Source: Flaviaestuariibacter flavus (lineage in GTDB: Bacteria; Bacteroidota; Bacteroidia; Chitinophagales; Chitinophagaceae). From it: DNA of 64,000 nucleotides. Under the pieces are notes generated by a model. It had not been told where the DNA came from and made no database searches. It worked only from the letters and a program-made list of their open reading frames with translations. The stretch is from NCBI RefSeq assembly GCF_004337505.1, contig NZ_SJZI01000052.1:62001-126000 (forward strand), read 5' to 3'. Position 1 is the stretch's first letter; each line of letters begins with the position of its first letter. Made by a program: the position numbers and the translations under genes. Shown piece by piece: positions 18,013-25,462 of the stretch.

Positions 18013-19748
18013 ACGGACTCGACTGGAGCGTGCTGGTGCTGACCCTGCTGGCGATTGTGTTGTACGGCCTTTATAAAAGCCGTGCAAGCCGCAACCTGGA
18101 AGGCTACTTCCTGAGCAACCGCAGCATGCCCTGGTGGCTGGTGTTGCTTTCCATCATGGGAACGCAGGCATCAGCAATCACGTTTCTGTCGGGCCCCGGG
18201 CAAGCCTTTGCCGACGGGATGCGCTTTGTGCAGTATTACTTCGGGCTGCCGCTGGCCATGATCGTCATCTGCATCACCTTCGTCCCGATCTTCAACCGGC
18301 TGAAGGTGTTCACCGCCTATGAGTACCTCGAGCAGCGCTTCGATGAAAAGACCCGGCTGCTTACTTCTTTTCTTTTCCTGCTGCAACGCGGGCTTTCCAC
18401 GGGCATCTCCATCTACGCGCCCACCATCATCCTGTGCGCCCTTTTTGGCTGGGATGTTTTCTGGACCAATATCCTCATGGGTGGGCTGCTGATCATCTAC
18501 ACGGTGGCCGGCGGCGCCCGCGCCGTGGCTTACACCCAGAAGCTGCAGCTGTTCATCATCTTTGCCGGTATGGCACTCGTGGGCTGGTGGGTGGTGCACC
18601 TCATGCCGGAGGGCGTGAGCATCGGTGAAGCCCTGCACGTTGGCGGGAAGCTCGGACGACTCAATATCATCACCAGCGGAACGACACACGGCGGTTTCAA
18701 CTGGAACGACCGCTACAATATCTGGAGCGGCGTGATCGGTGGTTTTTTCCTGGCGCTTTCTTATTTCGGAACCGATCAAAGCCAGGTGGGACGCTACCTC
18801 ACGGCGCAGAACAATACCGAAAGCCGCCTCGGGCTGCTGATCAACGGGCTGGTGAAGATCCCGATGCAGTTCGGCATCCTGCTGATCGGCGTGCTGATCT
18901 TTACGTTTTACCAGTTCCGCGGTACGCCGCTTTCTTTCAACAGCGCATTGGTGGAAGACGTCGCCGGCTCTACTTATAAAGATTCTCTTGCCGGGCTGCA
19001 GGCGCGGGCCGAGGCGCTAAACGCGGGCCGGGCACACACCGCGGTGCGCTTTGCGCATTGGGCGGAACGGCCCGGCAGCGACTCGCTTGCATTTTATACC
19101 GCCCGACTCAAAACCCAGCAAAACCAGTCCGACTCGCTGCGTGCGCAATTCAAGGCCTGGACGCCGAAAGTGAGCAGCCGCGACGCCAACGATACCAACT
19201 ACGTGTTTCTTTCTTTTGTAAAAGAGTACCTGCCCGCGGGGCTCCGTGGACTGCTCATCGCGGTCATCTTCCTGGCGGCCTGGGGCTCTATTGCCGCCGC
19301 CCTGAACGCGCTTGCCGCCAGCTCCGTGGTCGACTTTCACCAGCGGCTGCGCAAGGGAGCGGGCAGCGACGACTACCGGTTGTCGCAGGCTTACACCTTT
19401 GCCTGGGGCGTCTTTTCAATCGTGGTGGCGCAGTTTGCGCACCGCCTGGGGCAAAGCCTTATCGAAACGGTCAACATATTGGGATCGCTGTTTTACGGCG
19501 TCATTCTCGGCATCTTCCTCGTGGCTTTTTACCTGAAGCGGGTTGGCGGCAACGCGATCTTTATTGCTGCCCTACTTGTGGAAGTTTTCGTCGTGCTGCT
19601 TTTCTTTAATGAGCAGATCCCGCTGCTCCGTTTCCTGCCCGATATTTCCTTCCTCTGGCTCAATGCCATCGGTGCCATCGGCGTGGTCTTAGTAGCGCTC
19701 ATCGCGCAAATGTTTGCAGCCAGGAAGCACATTGCCGTGGACGTGTAA
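18009..19748 (+). CDS. Sodium:solute symporter (SSS family)
   Basis: 579-residue inner-membrane transporter of the SSS family with about 13-14 hydrophobic helices. Recognisable parts are the N-terminal YFLSNRSMPWW segment, the family signature region G-T-Q-A-S-A-I-T-F-L-S-G-P-G, the FGTDQSQVGRYL helix boundary and GSIAAALNALAASSVVDF. An inserted polar loop (residues about 315-395) precedes helix 9. It probably co-transports an organic solute such as a sugar, with sodium; the substrate cannot be read from the sequence. Coupled to the 38-residue protein by a 4-base overlap. A strong bidirectional terminator follows. Confidence 0.9.
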   Translation: MNGLDWSVLVLTLLAIVLYGLYKSRASRNLEGYFLSNRSMPWWLVLLSIMGTQASAITFLSGPGQAFADGMRFVQYYFGLPLAMIVICITFVPIFNRLKVFTAYEYLEQRFDEKTRLLTSFLFLLQRGLSTGISIYAPTIILCALFGWDVFWTNILMGGLLIIYTVAGGARAVAYTQKLQLFIIFAGMALVGWWVVHLMPEGVSIGEALHVGGKLGRLNIITSGTTHGGFNWNDRYNIWSGVIGGFFLALSYFGTDQSQVGRYLTAQNNTESRLGLLINGLVKIPMQFGILLIGVLIFTFYQFRGTPLSFNSALVEDVAGSTYKDSLAGLQARAEALNAGRAHTAVRFAHWAERPGSDSLAFYTARLKTQQNQSDSLRAQFKAWTPKVSSRDANDTNYVFLSFVKEYLPAGLRGLLIAVIFLAAWGSIAAALNALAASSVVDFHQRLRKGAGSDDYRLSQAYTFAWGVFSIVVAQFAHRLGQSLIETVNILGSLFYGVILGIFLVAFYLKRVGGNAIFIAALLVEVFVVLLFFNEQIPLLRFLPDISFLWLNAIGAIGVVLVALIAQMFAARKHIAVDV

Positions 19749-19763
19749 TTGCCCGCTTCCTGC

Positions 19764-19797
19764 AAAAAAAAAGCCCGCTTCAACGAAGCGGGCTTTG
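19764..19797 (-). terminator. Bidirectional intrinsic terminator
   Basis: An A-run followed by AAGCCCGCTTC-AAC-GAAGCGGGCTT. Read on the minus strand the perfect 11-bp stem is followed by nine T, so it chiefly ends the DUF2911 gene; it can also end the symporter transcript. Confidence 0.9.
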
Positions 19798-19822
19798 TCA
19801 ATCTGAGATCTTACATCAAACA

Positions 19823-20656
19823 TTACTTGAGCGATGCCTGGAGCTTTTCGTTCATCCGCACATAGTCGGGGTTATTCTGCTCTTTAGCAAGTGCCATCGA
19901 CTTTTGCGAAGCTTCCATGGCTTCCTTTTTCTTGCCGAGTTTGGCCAGTGCATTGGCGCGCTGGTAGTGTACCCAGTAGGCGTTGGGCTGTGCTTCCACG
20001 GCTTTGTCGAGCCACTGCGCCGCCTGGTTGAGGTCTTTGCCATTGTCCATATAGTACATGGCGGCGGCATAGTAAGGACGGTTGTCCTTGTTCATCAGCT
20101 GGTCGATCTGGCCCATGATCTTCTTGTCGATGTCGACAGAGATGGGAACGTTTACGACTGTGTTGGCCCACATCAGCTGCAGGTCCATCGAGTTGTTCTT
20201 GATATTTCCGAACTGCATGGTGAAGGTCTCAACAAAATTGGAGCTGGTGGTGGAAGGCACTTTGAAGCGCAGCACGTCGAGGTCTTTGTTGTAGTCGGTA
20301 CCCCAGTTGGCGGAACCCTTGTTGATGATCACTTCCCATTCGTTCTGGTTGGGGATGGTGAATACGGCGTATTCGCCGGCCTTCAGCGGCTGGCCACCAA
20401 TGGTGACATCATCGGCGAATTTAAGACGGGTAGCAGCGTTGGCACCGGTGCGCCAAACCTGTCCGTAGGGCGCGAGGTCGGTAAACAGCTTGCGGCCCTT
20501 GATACCGGGACGCGAGTAGTTGAGTTCTACGTTGGAGATGCCGAAATCCTGGCGGACCATCTGCGAAGGACTCGGGGCGGGCGTGCGTAATTGCTGGGCC
20601 TGGGCAGTACCAAGCACGCAGCTGGCAGCAATCGTTACAAGTAAGCTTTTAAGCAT
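19823..20656 (-). CDS. Exported DUF2911 protein with C-terminal TPR
   Basis: 277 residues with a signal peptide (MLKSLLVTIAASCVLGTAQA, cut before QQL). Residues about 25-170 are the DUF2911 beta-sandwich, recognised by SPSQMVRQDFG, YSRPGIKGRKLF, PYGQVWRTGANAAT and AGEYAVFTIP. Residues about 185-277 form two tetratricopeptide-like helix pairs (AAQWLDKAVEAQPNAYW, ALAKLGKKKEAMEASQKS). The domain is common in Bacteroidota, is predicted periplasmic, and has no known activity. A TAnnTTTG promoter element lies just upstream. Confidence 0.9.
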   Translation of the reverse strand: MLKSLLVTIAASCVLGTAQAQQLRTPAPSPSQMVRQDFGISNVELNYSRPGIKGRKLFTDLAPYGQVWRTGANAATRLKFADDVTIGGQPLKAGEYAVFTIPNQNEWEVIINKGSANWGTDYNKDLDVLRFKVPSTTSSNFVETFTMQFGNIKNNSMDLQLMWANTVVNVPISVDIDKKIMGQIDQLMNKDNRPYYAAAMYYMDNGKDLNQAAQWLDKAVEAQPNAYWVHYQRANALAKLGKKKEAMEASQKSMALAKEQNNPDYVRMNEKLQASLK

Positions 20657-20673
20657 GACTTTTTGGTTTTGAA

Positions 20674-20681
20674 CAAATGTA
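20674..20681 (-). promoter_or_regulatory. Bacteroidota -7 element before the DUF2911 gene
   Basis: TACATTTG on the minus strand matches TAnnTTTG and ends 17 bases before the ATG. About 20 bases further upstream there is only a CTTTTCCC, a weak match to the -33 TTTG box. Confidence 0.45.
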
Positions 20682-20784
20682 AAGAATGTGGTGGTCGGGA
20701 AAAGGAGGAAAGTGGCCGTTGGATGAAAAGAGCGATTCCCGGAGCGTTCAAATGCTGCATTGAAAGGCTGTCACGATCGACGAT

Positions 20785-21696
20785 TCACGATTTGCGCCCC
20801 CGGAATGCCGGATGAAATTCCTGCAACGTCCTTCGCAAGAATTCCCGGTCGAGGTGCGTATAGATCTCGGTGGTGGTGATGCTTTCGTGGCCGAGCATTT
20901 CCTGCACGGCGCGCAGGTCGGCGCCGGCTTCCACGAGGTGCGTGGCAAAGGAATGCCGGAAGGTGTGCGGAGAAACATTTTTCCTGATGCCCGCGGCCTG
21001 CACGAGTTCTTTGATGACCAGGAAGACCATCACGCGGCTAAGGCGGCGGCCGCGGCGGTTGAGAAAGAGAATGTCTTCCTCGCCTTTCTGTATCGGGAGG
21101 TGCACCCGCACGTGGCGCACATAATTCGTGATGGCCCTGATCGCTTCCGACCCGATGGGCACGATGCGTTCCTTGTTGCCTTTGCCGGTCACCCGTACAA
21201 ACTCCACATCGAAATACAATTGCGACAGTTTGAGGTTGACCGCTTCGCTGACACGCAGCCCGCAGCTGTACAGCGTATGGAGGAGCGCGTAGTTGCGTTC
21301 GCCCTCGGGTTTGCTGCGGTCTACCTGCGCAAGGATGGCGTCGATCTCGCCGGTGCTGAGCACATCGGGGAGCGCGCGTTTGAGCCTGGGTGCCTCCAGC
21401 AGGGTAGTGGGGTCGGTGCGCGAAATGTCTTCGAGCAGGCAGTATTTGTAAAATGCGCGGATGCCGGATATCACCCGCGTCTGCGACGCCGGTGTGAGGC
21501 CCAGCTCCGCCGCCCACTTTACAAAGGCCTGCAGCTCTTTCAGCGACAGCTCCGAGGGCTGCCGTGCGCCCGTTTCCAGTTCCAGGAAGGTTGTGAGTTT
21601 TCCGAGGTCGCGGAGGTAGGCCTCGATGGAGTGCGCCGACAGCGACTTCTCGAGCTGGAGATAGGCCTTGAATCCTTTTTTATATGCGTCCCACAC
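20785..21696 (-). CDS. xerD: Tyrosine recombinase XerD (chromosome dimer resolution)
   Basis: 303-residue tyrosine recombinase that acts with XerC at dif sites. N-terminal SAM-like domain at residues about 1-95 (FKAYLQLEKSLSAHSIEAYL), catalytic domain after about 105. Catalytic residues are visible: Arg in SCGLRVSE, Lys in TGKGNKERIVP, His/Arg in HTFRHSFATHL, His in LGHESITTT and the nucleophile Tyr in TEIYTHL. I chose GTG at 21694-21696 (product begins (M)WDAYKKGFK), which fits the usual family length; an in-frame TTG at 21720 lies within the adjacent AT-rich repeat. There is no phage or integron context, so it is the housekeeping enzyme. Confidence 0.9.
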   Translation of the reverse strand: MWDAYKKGFKAYLQLEKSLSAHSIEAYLRDLGKLTTFLELETGARQPSELSLKELQAFVKWAAELGLTPASQTRVISGIRAFYKYCLLEDISRTDPTTLLEAPRLKRALPDVLSTGEIDAILAQVDRSKPEGERNYALLHTLYSCGLRVSEAVNLKLSQLYFDVEFVRVTGKGNKERIVPIGSEAIRAITNYVRHVRVHLPIQKGEEDILFLNRRGRRLSRVMVFLVIKELVQAAGIRKNVSPHTFRHSFATHLVEAGADLRAVQEMLGHESITTTEIYTHLDREFLRRTLQEFHPAFRGRKS

Positions 21697-21705
21697 GATG
21701 TAAAG

Positions 21706-21797
21706 GTGAACAATATTCAATATTCAATGCTCAATGATCAATTTTCAAGGAGGGGCCCCACTACCGTGTGCCTTGCACATTGAACATTGAATATTCC
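21706..21797. repeat. AT-rich inverted-repeat element, TTGAATATTG family
   Basis: The left arm ACAATATTCAATATTCAATG and the right arm GCACATTGAACATTGAATAT are inverted copies. They enclose a GC-rich centre (AGGAGGGGCCCCACTACC). The TTG alternative start of xerD (21718-21720) is part of the left arm. Confidence 0.65.
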
Positions 21798-21818
21798 TGA
21801 AGCCCTATCTTCGGGGCC

Positions 21819-22319
21819 ATGTCTGCCTACCGCCGCAAATTCAATGAAAAGGTGCTGGTGCACCGCTCGCGCCTTCGTCGTTTTCTCACCAAGCTGGAAA
21901 ACAACCTGCCCCGTGGCTACGACGCGATTGCCGTGGAGGTAGACCGCGAAGTGTGGGCCGAGGTGGACTGCCTGGCCTGCTCCAACTGCTGCCGCGCCAT
22001 GACGCCCACCTACACACCCGCCGACCTGAAGCGCATCTCGGCGCATCTCGGCATGACGGTGGACGCCTTCAAGGAAAAGTGGCTGTTCAAAGACCGGAAA
22101 GGCGAGTGGATGAACCGCACGCAGCCCTGTCAGTTTCTCGACAAGCGCACCAATATGTGCTCCATTTACCCGATCCGCCCGGCCGACTGCGCCGGCTTTC
22201 CACACCTGGCCAAAAAGCCCGCGAAGACGTACATGCACATTCACAAAGCCAACGTGCAGTATTGTCCGGCCACCTTCACGTTCGTGGAGAAGATGATCGA
22301 GCGTGTAGGAAAGTTGTGA
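21819..22319 (+). CDS. YkgJ-type cysteine-cluster protein
   Basis: 166-residue cytoplasmic protein with the Cys pattern of the YkgJ/CxxCxxCC family: CLACSNCCRAM (residues about 49-59), then QPCQFLD, NMCSIYPIRPADCAGFPH. These eight Cys residues are thought to bind zinc or an iron-sulfur cluster. The N-terminal helix is basic and the C-terminus ends in an amphipathic helix (FVEKMIERVGKL). The biochemical role of the family is not settled. The start is the ATG at 21819. Confidence 0.88.
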   Translation: MSAYRRKFNEKVLVHRSRLRRFLTKLENNLPRGYDAIAVEVDREVWAEVDCLACSNCCRAMTPTYTPADLKRISAHLGMTVDAFKEKWLFKDRKGEWMNRTQPCQFLDKRTNMCSIYPIRPADCAGFPHLAKKPAKTYMHIHKANVQYCPATFTFVEKMIERVGKL

Positions 22320-22326
22320 CGCCGTT

Positions 22327-22444
22327 AGAGAAAGAACGCTGATTCCGCGAGCGGAATACGCAGATTGGTTATGATTACGCGGATGTTGGTACCGATATCT
22401 GCGTTCATCCTGACAGATCAAAAAAAATCTGCGTTCTTTCTCTC
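22327..22444. repeat. Inverted-repeat element, AGAACGCAGATT family, copy B
   Basis: Starts AGAGAAAGAACGCTGATTCC and ends AATCTGCGTTCTTTCTCTC. Inside lie the hairpin ATTCCGCGAGCGGAAT and the block CGCGGATGTTGGTACCGATA. That block occurs in reverse orientation in copy C at 44680-44800, so the two copies are inverted relative to each other. Confidence 0.8.
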
Positions 22445-22456
22445 CTGTCATCTCTT

Positions 22457-22813
22457 TTAAAAGAATACGTTCCGGATAAAGCAATACTCCGGTGCCTTTC
22501 CCGGCAGCTCCGTGATGGCCATGATGTCGATGCGGAAATCGCGGTACTGCGGATGCTTGCGCAGCCAGCCGGAAGCGGCGTTGGTGAGGTTGCGGAATTT
22601 CTGCCTGTTTACCTTGAGTTCGGGCGGGCCGAAGCGCCCTGAAGTTTTATACTTCACTTCGATGAAATGCGGCAGGCTGTCTTTCACTGCCACCAGGTCT
22701 ACTTCCAGATGCCCCCAGCGCCAGTTGGTGGCGACGATGCGGTAGCCTTCCCGCTCCAGCCAGGCGGCGGCAAGCGTCTCGCCGTTCTTTCCCCGTTCGT
22801 TGTGCACGGCCAT
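22457..22813 (-). CDS. yraN: YraN family (UPF0102) putative endonuclease
   Basis: 118-residue protein starting MAVHNERGKNGETLAA. It has the UPF0102 nuclease-fold motifs: E-x-L-A-A-x-W-L near the N-terminus, NWRWGHLEVDLVAV and FIEVKYKTSGRFG, giving the E-D-ExK arrangement of restriction-endonuclease-like proteins. The start at 22811-22813 was chosen because this is the family length; upstream in-frame codons run into the divergent manA gene. The biological role of the family is unclear; DNA repair or uptake has been suggested. Confidence 0.9.
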   Translation of the reverse strand: MAVHNERGKNGETLAAAWLEREGYRIVATNWRWGHLEVDLVAVKDSLPHFIEVKYKTSGRFGPPELKVNRQKFRNLTNAASGWLRKHPQYRDFRIDIMAITELPGKAPEYCFIRNVFF

Positions 22814-22834
22814 ACTTATTTTTACGGGCAAAGT

Positions 22835-24058
22835 ATGACCGACCTCCAAGCCCACCAACGTGTTATTCCCATCACCGGCGTCGTGCAGCATTATGCCTGG
22901 GGCGGCCGTGTTTTTCTGCCCACGCTTTTGGGTGAAAAAAACACCGATGGAAAGCCTTTTGCCGAATACTGGCTCGGCGTTCACCCTGCATCACCGTCTG
23001 CATTGCAAATGGCGGGTGGCCGCCGCGAGCCGCTCGACCGCTTTATTGCCCGTGAGCCCCAGGATGCGCTGGGAACTAAAGTCCGGGAACGCTTCGGCGG
23101 ACTTCCTTACCTGCTTAAGGTGCTCGATGTTGCGCAGATGCTTTCGATTCAGGTGCATCCCGATAAGAAGCAGGCGCGCGAAGGCTTTGCCCGCGAAGAA
23201 GCGGCCGGCATCCCGCGCGACGCGCCGCACCGCAATTACAAGGACGACAATCACAAGCCCGAGCTGATGATCGCGCTCAGCGAATTCTGGCTTCTCCATG
23301 GCTTCCGCCCCGAAGAGCTCGTGGAAGCTGTATTGCAGGAGACGGAGGAACTGTCGGGCCTGCTGCCGCTGTTCCGGTCGGGTGGTTACAAAGGTTTATA
23401 CGGACACTTGCTGCGACTGCCGCAGGAAGAAGTAAACCGGATTCTGCAGCCGCTGGTCGACCGGATCCTGCCGCTGTACCGGGCCGGGCAGCTGTCGAAG
23501 CGCAGTCCGGACTTCTGGGCGGCGCGCGCCGTAGAAACTTTTTCTCCGGATGGCAACCTGGACCGCGGGCTTTTTTCGATCTACCTGTTCAATATTGTGA
23601 TGCTGCGGCCAGGGGAAGGCATTTTCCAGGGCGCCGGTCTTCCGCACGCTTACCTGGAAGGACAATGCGTGGAGCTGATGGCGAATTCCGACAACGTGCT
23701 GCGCGCCGGCCTAACGCCCAAGCACTGCGATGTGCCCGAGCTGCTGCGCCTCGTGCGCTTCGAAGCCACGCACCCGCAGGTGTGGCGCCGAAAGGCCGGT
23801 ACCTGCGCCACCTTCGAGGCGCCGGTGGACGAGTTCCAGCTGGAGCATTGCCGGGTACCAGAAGGCGATAAGCACTTCTTCTATGCCGAAGGACCTTCCA
23901 TCCTGCTGGTGCTCGAAGGCAGCGGCATGGCACAGGAAGGTGCGCGCAGCTTCCCGGTAGGCGCGGGTCAGGCTTTTTTCGCCTTGCCCGATGCCGCCCT
24001 CATGATCAGTGCCGAAGCACCGCTTAGCCTTTACACCGCCTCCGTGCCCGGTGCATAA
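22835..24058 (+). CDS. manA: Mannose-6-phosphate isomerase, class I
   Basis: 407 residues; converts mannose-6-phosphate and fructose-6-phosphate. Zinc-site motifs of the class I enzyme: QVHPDKKQA (Gln and His ligands), DDNHKPELMIAL (Glu), and the catalytic-domain GAGLPHAYLEGQCVELMANSD stretch with its His ligand at about residue 275. The start at 22835 (MTDLQAHQRV) gives the usual ITGVVQHYAWGG beginning. It is divergent from yraN with 21 bp between starts. A monocistronic layout seems likely, since a separate promoter-like element precedes the next gene. Confidence 0.93.
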   Translation: MTDLQAHQRVIPITGVVQHYAWGGRVFLPTLLGEKNTDGKPFAEYWLGVHPASPSALQMAGGRREPLDRFIAREPQDALGTKVRERFGGLPYLLKVLDVAQMLSIQVHPDKKQAREGFAREEAAGIPRDAPHRNYKDDNHKPELMIALSEFWLLHGFRPEELVEAVLQETEELSGLLPLFRSGGYKGLYGHLLRLPQEEVNRILQPLVDRILPLYRAGQLSKRSPDFWAARAVETFSPDGNLDRGLFSIYLFNIVMLRPGEGIFQGAGLPHAYLEGQCVELMANSDNVLRAGLTPKHCDVPELLRLVRFEATHPQVWRRKAGTCATFEAPVDEFQLEHCRVPEGDKHFFYAEGPSILLVLEGSGMAQEGARSFPVGAGQAFFALPDAALMISAEAPLSLYTASVPGA

Positions 24059-24086
24059 AATGTGAATAGCTAACGCCCGAAGTCCC

Positions 24087-24094
24087 TATTTTTG
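24087..24094 (+). promoter_or_regulatory. Bacteroidota -7 element before the DUF6580 gene
   Basis: TATTTTTG matches TAnnTTTG and lies 20 bases before the ATG at 24115. No clear -33 TTTG box is seen at the right distance. Confidence 0.4.
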
Positions 24095-24114
24095 TCGCCT
24101 AATTTCTAGCATCG

Positions 24115-24672
24115 ATGAAACGCAATACTTCCGTCATTCTCTCCTTCGGCCTGCTGGTGCTGGCCTGCTCGCTCTACCGCGTATGGGACGGCCGTCCCTG
24201 GGGCTTTGCGCCGCAGATCGCCATCGCCCTGTTCAGCGGTGCCATCATCCGCGAAAAGAAATACGCCTTTCTGATGCCGCTGGCTTCCATGCTGCTTTCG
24301 GATTCGCTGTACCAGCTCCTGTATGTGAACGGCCTGAGTAAGACCCCGGGCTTTTATGGCGGGCAGGCTACGAACTACGTGCTGTTCATGGCCATGACGG
24401 TGTTTGGCTTCTTCATCAAAAACTTCAATGTAGGCCGTATCCTCGGTGCCTCCCTGGCTGCTCCTACAGCTTACTTCCTCCTCAGCAACTTCCTGGTTTG
24501 GACCGGCGGCGGCGGCTACGGTCACCCCAAGAACTTTGGCGGACTGATGCAGACCCTGGCGGACGGCCTGCCTTTCTACGGTGGCAGCCTGGCGGCTACG
24601 GTGCTGTTCTCGGGCCTGTTCTTCAGCGCCTGGTATGCCATCAACCAGAAGCAGCGCGAGCTGGCCTTCTGA
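24115..24672 (+). CDS. DUF6580-type integral membrane protein
   Basis: 185-residue membrane protein with about five hydrophobic helices: residues 5-20, 35-52 (AIALFSGAIIREKKYAFLMP), 55-70, 85-105 and 115-175. The features P-Q-I-A-I-A-L-F-S-G, PLASMLLSDSLYQ and LSNFLVWTGGGGYGHPK match the DUF6580 family, described as putative transporters and resembling the S-components of ECF vitamin importers. No ECF energising genes are nearby, and the substrate is unknown. A hairpin terminator follows at 24712-24740. Confidence 0.8.
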   Translation: MKRNTSVILSFGLLVLACSLYRVWDGRPWGFAPQIAIALFSGAIIREKKYAFLMPLASMLLSDSLYQLLYVNGLSKTPGFYGGQATNYVLFMAMTVFGFFIKNFNVGRILGASLAAPTAYFLLSNFLVWTGGGGYGHPKNFGGLMQTLADGLPFYGGSLAATVLFSGLFFSAWYAINQKQRELAF

Positions 24673-24880
24673 ATAACGAATATCGAATACTGAATTTCGA
24701 ATATTGAAATAGCAAAAACCCGCCACAGGCGGGTTTTTGCATGTTTAATGTTCAATGTGCAATGTTCAATTAATCAGTTTTCGAATGAGCAGCTCCCGGC
24801 ATTTTGACTTGTGTATTGATCATTGAATATTCCAACCATTAGACATGCGATATTCGATATTCGTTATTCAATATTCTCAT
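24672..24880. repeat. AT-rich inverted-repeat element with internal terminator
   Basis: The left arm (GAATAACGAATATCGAATAC) and right arm (GATATTCGATATTCGTTATT, about 24847-24880) are inverted copies. Between them are a GCAAAAACCCGCC/GGCGGGTTTTTGC hairpin and further TTCAATGTGCAATGTTC tracts. The right arm encodes the last residues (YENIE) and the stop codon of rnhA. Confidence 0.65.
24712..24740 (+). terminator. Intrinsic terminator of the DUF6580 gene
   Basis: A perfect 13-bp stem GCAAAAACCCGCC / GGCGGGTTTTTGC with an ACA loop; the T-run is part of the stem. Usable in both directions. Confidence 0.8.
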
Positions 24881-25328
24881 AACCGCTATCCACCTGCAGT
24901 CCTTTGCCGTCGGCGGCGGCTGTTGCGAGTTCATCGCAGCGGTTGTTGTAGGGATTGTCGGCATGACCTTTCACCCATACAAAGCGCACGGTGTGTTTTT
25001 GCGCCAGATCGTGGTAGCGCATCCAGAGGTCGGCGTTCTTTTTTCCTTTGAAGCCGATGCGGATCCAGTTGCGGAGCCAGCCTTCCTCGATCGCTTTCAC
25101 CACGTACTGGCTGTCGGAGTAAACGGTTACCGACTGTCCCGGGCTCTTAAGAGCCGAAAGACCCATAATAACAGCGAGCAGTTCCATGCGGTTGTTGGTA
25201 GTGCGGCGAAAGCCACCGCAAAGCTCTTTCAGGTGCGGGCCGCTCATAAGAATAACACCGTAGCCGCCCGGGCCGGGATTGCCACGGGCCGCGCCGTCGG
25301 TGTACATGATAATAGGGGAGGATGCCAT
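24864..25328 (-). CDS. rnhA: Ribonuclease HI
   Basis: 154-residue RNase HI that removes RNA from RNA:DNA hybrids. Catalytic carboxylates are visible: Asp11 in MYTDGAARGNPGPGG, Glu in NNRMELLA, Asp in TVYSDSQYVV and Asp in NNRCDELA; the VKGHADNPYNN loop carries the conserved His. Length is typical. The last five codons and the stop come from an AT-rich intergenic repeat, so the C-terminal tail (YENIE) has probably drifted or been extended by that repeat without affecting the fold. Confidence 0.95.
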   Translation of the reverse strand: MASSPIIMYTDGAARGNPGPGGYGVILMSGPHLKELCGGFRRTTNNRMELLAVIMGLSALKSPGQSVTVYSDSQYVVKAIEEGWLRNWIRIGFKGKKNADLWMRYHDLAQKHTVRFVWVKGHADNPYNNRCDELATAAADGKGLQVDSGYENIE

Positions 25329-25395
25329 CGGGCGCGAAAATACGGTTTCGTCAGCCCTGAGCTGTCAACTGTGAGCCCGCGATGTGATGAAATAA

Positions 25396-25422
25396 GAAAC
25401 GGATGCCTTTGGCATCCGTTTC
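25396..25422 (-). terminator. Intrinsic terminator of the carboxylase gene
   Basis: A GAAACGGATGCC / GGCATCCGTTTC stem with a three-base loop. On the minus strand it is followed by a T-rich stretch (TTATTTC). It lies 40 bases after the carboxylase stop. Confidence 0.75.
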
Positions 25423-25462
25423 TCGTAAACAGGCGTCAGCGCTCACGGTTGACGGTTCACGC

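Noticed and set aside
20785-21696. Phage or integron integrase
   Set aside because: Length and motifs fit XerD, and no attachment site, phage or cassette genes are near.
24672-24880. CRISPR-like array of short repeats
   Set aside because: The units are degenerate, AT-rich and lack regular unique spacers; it is an inverted-repeat element around a terminator.
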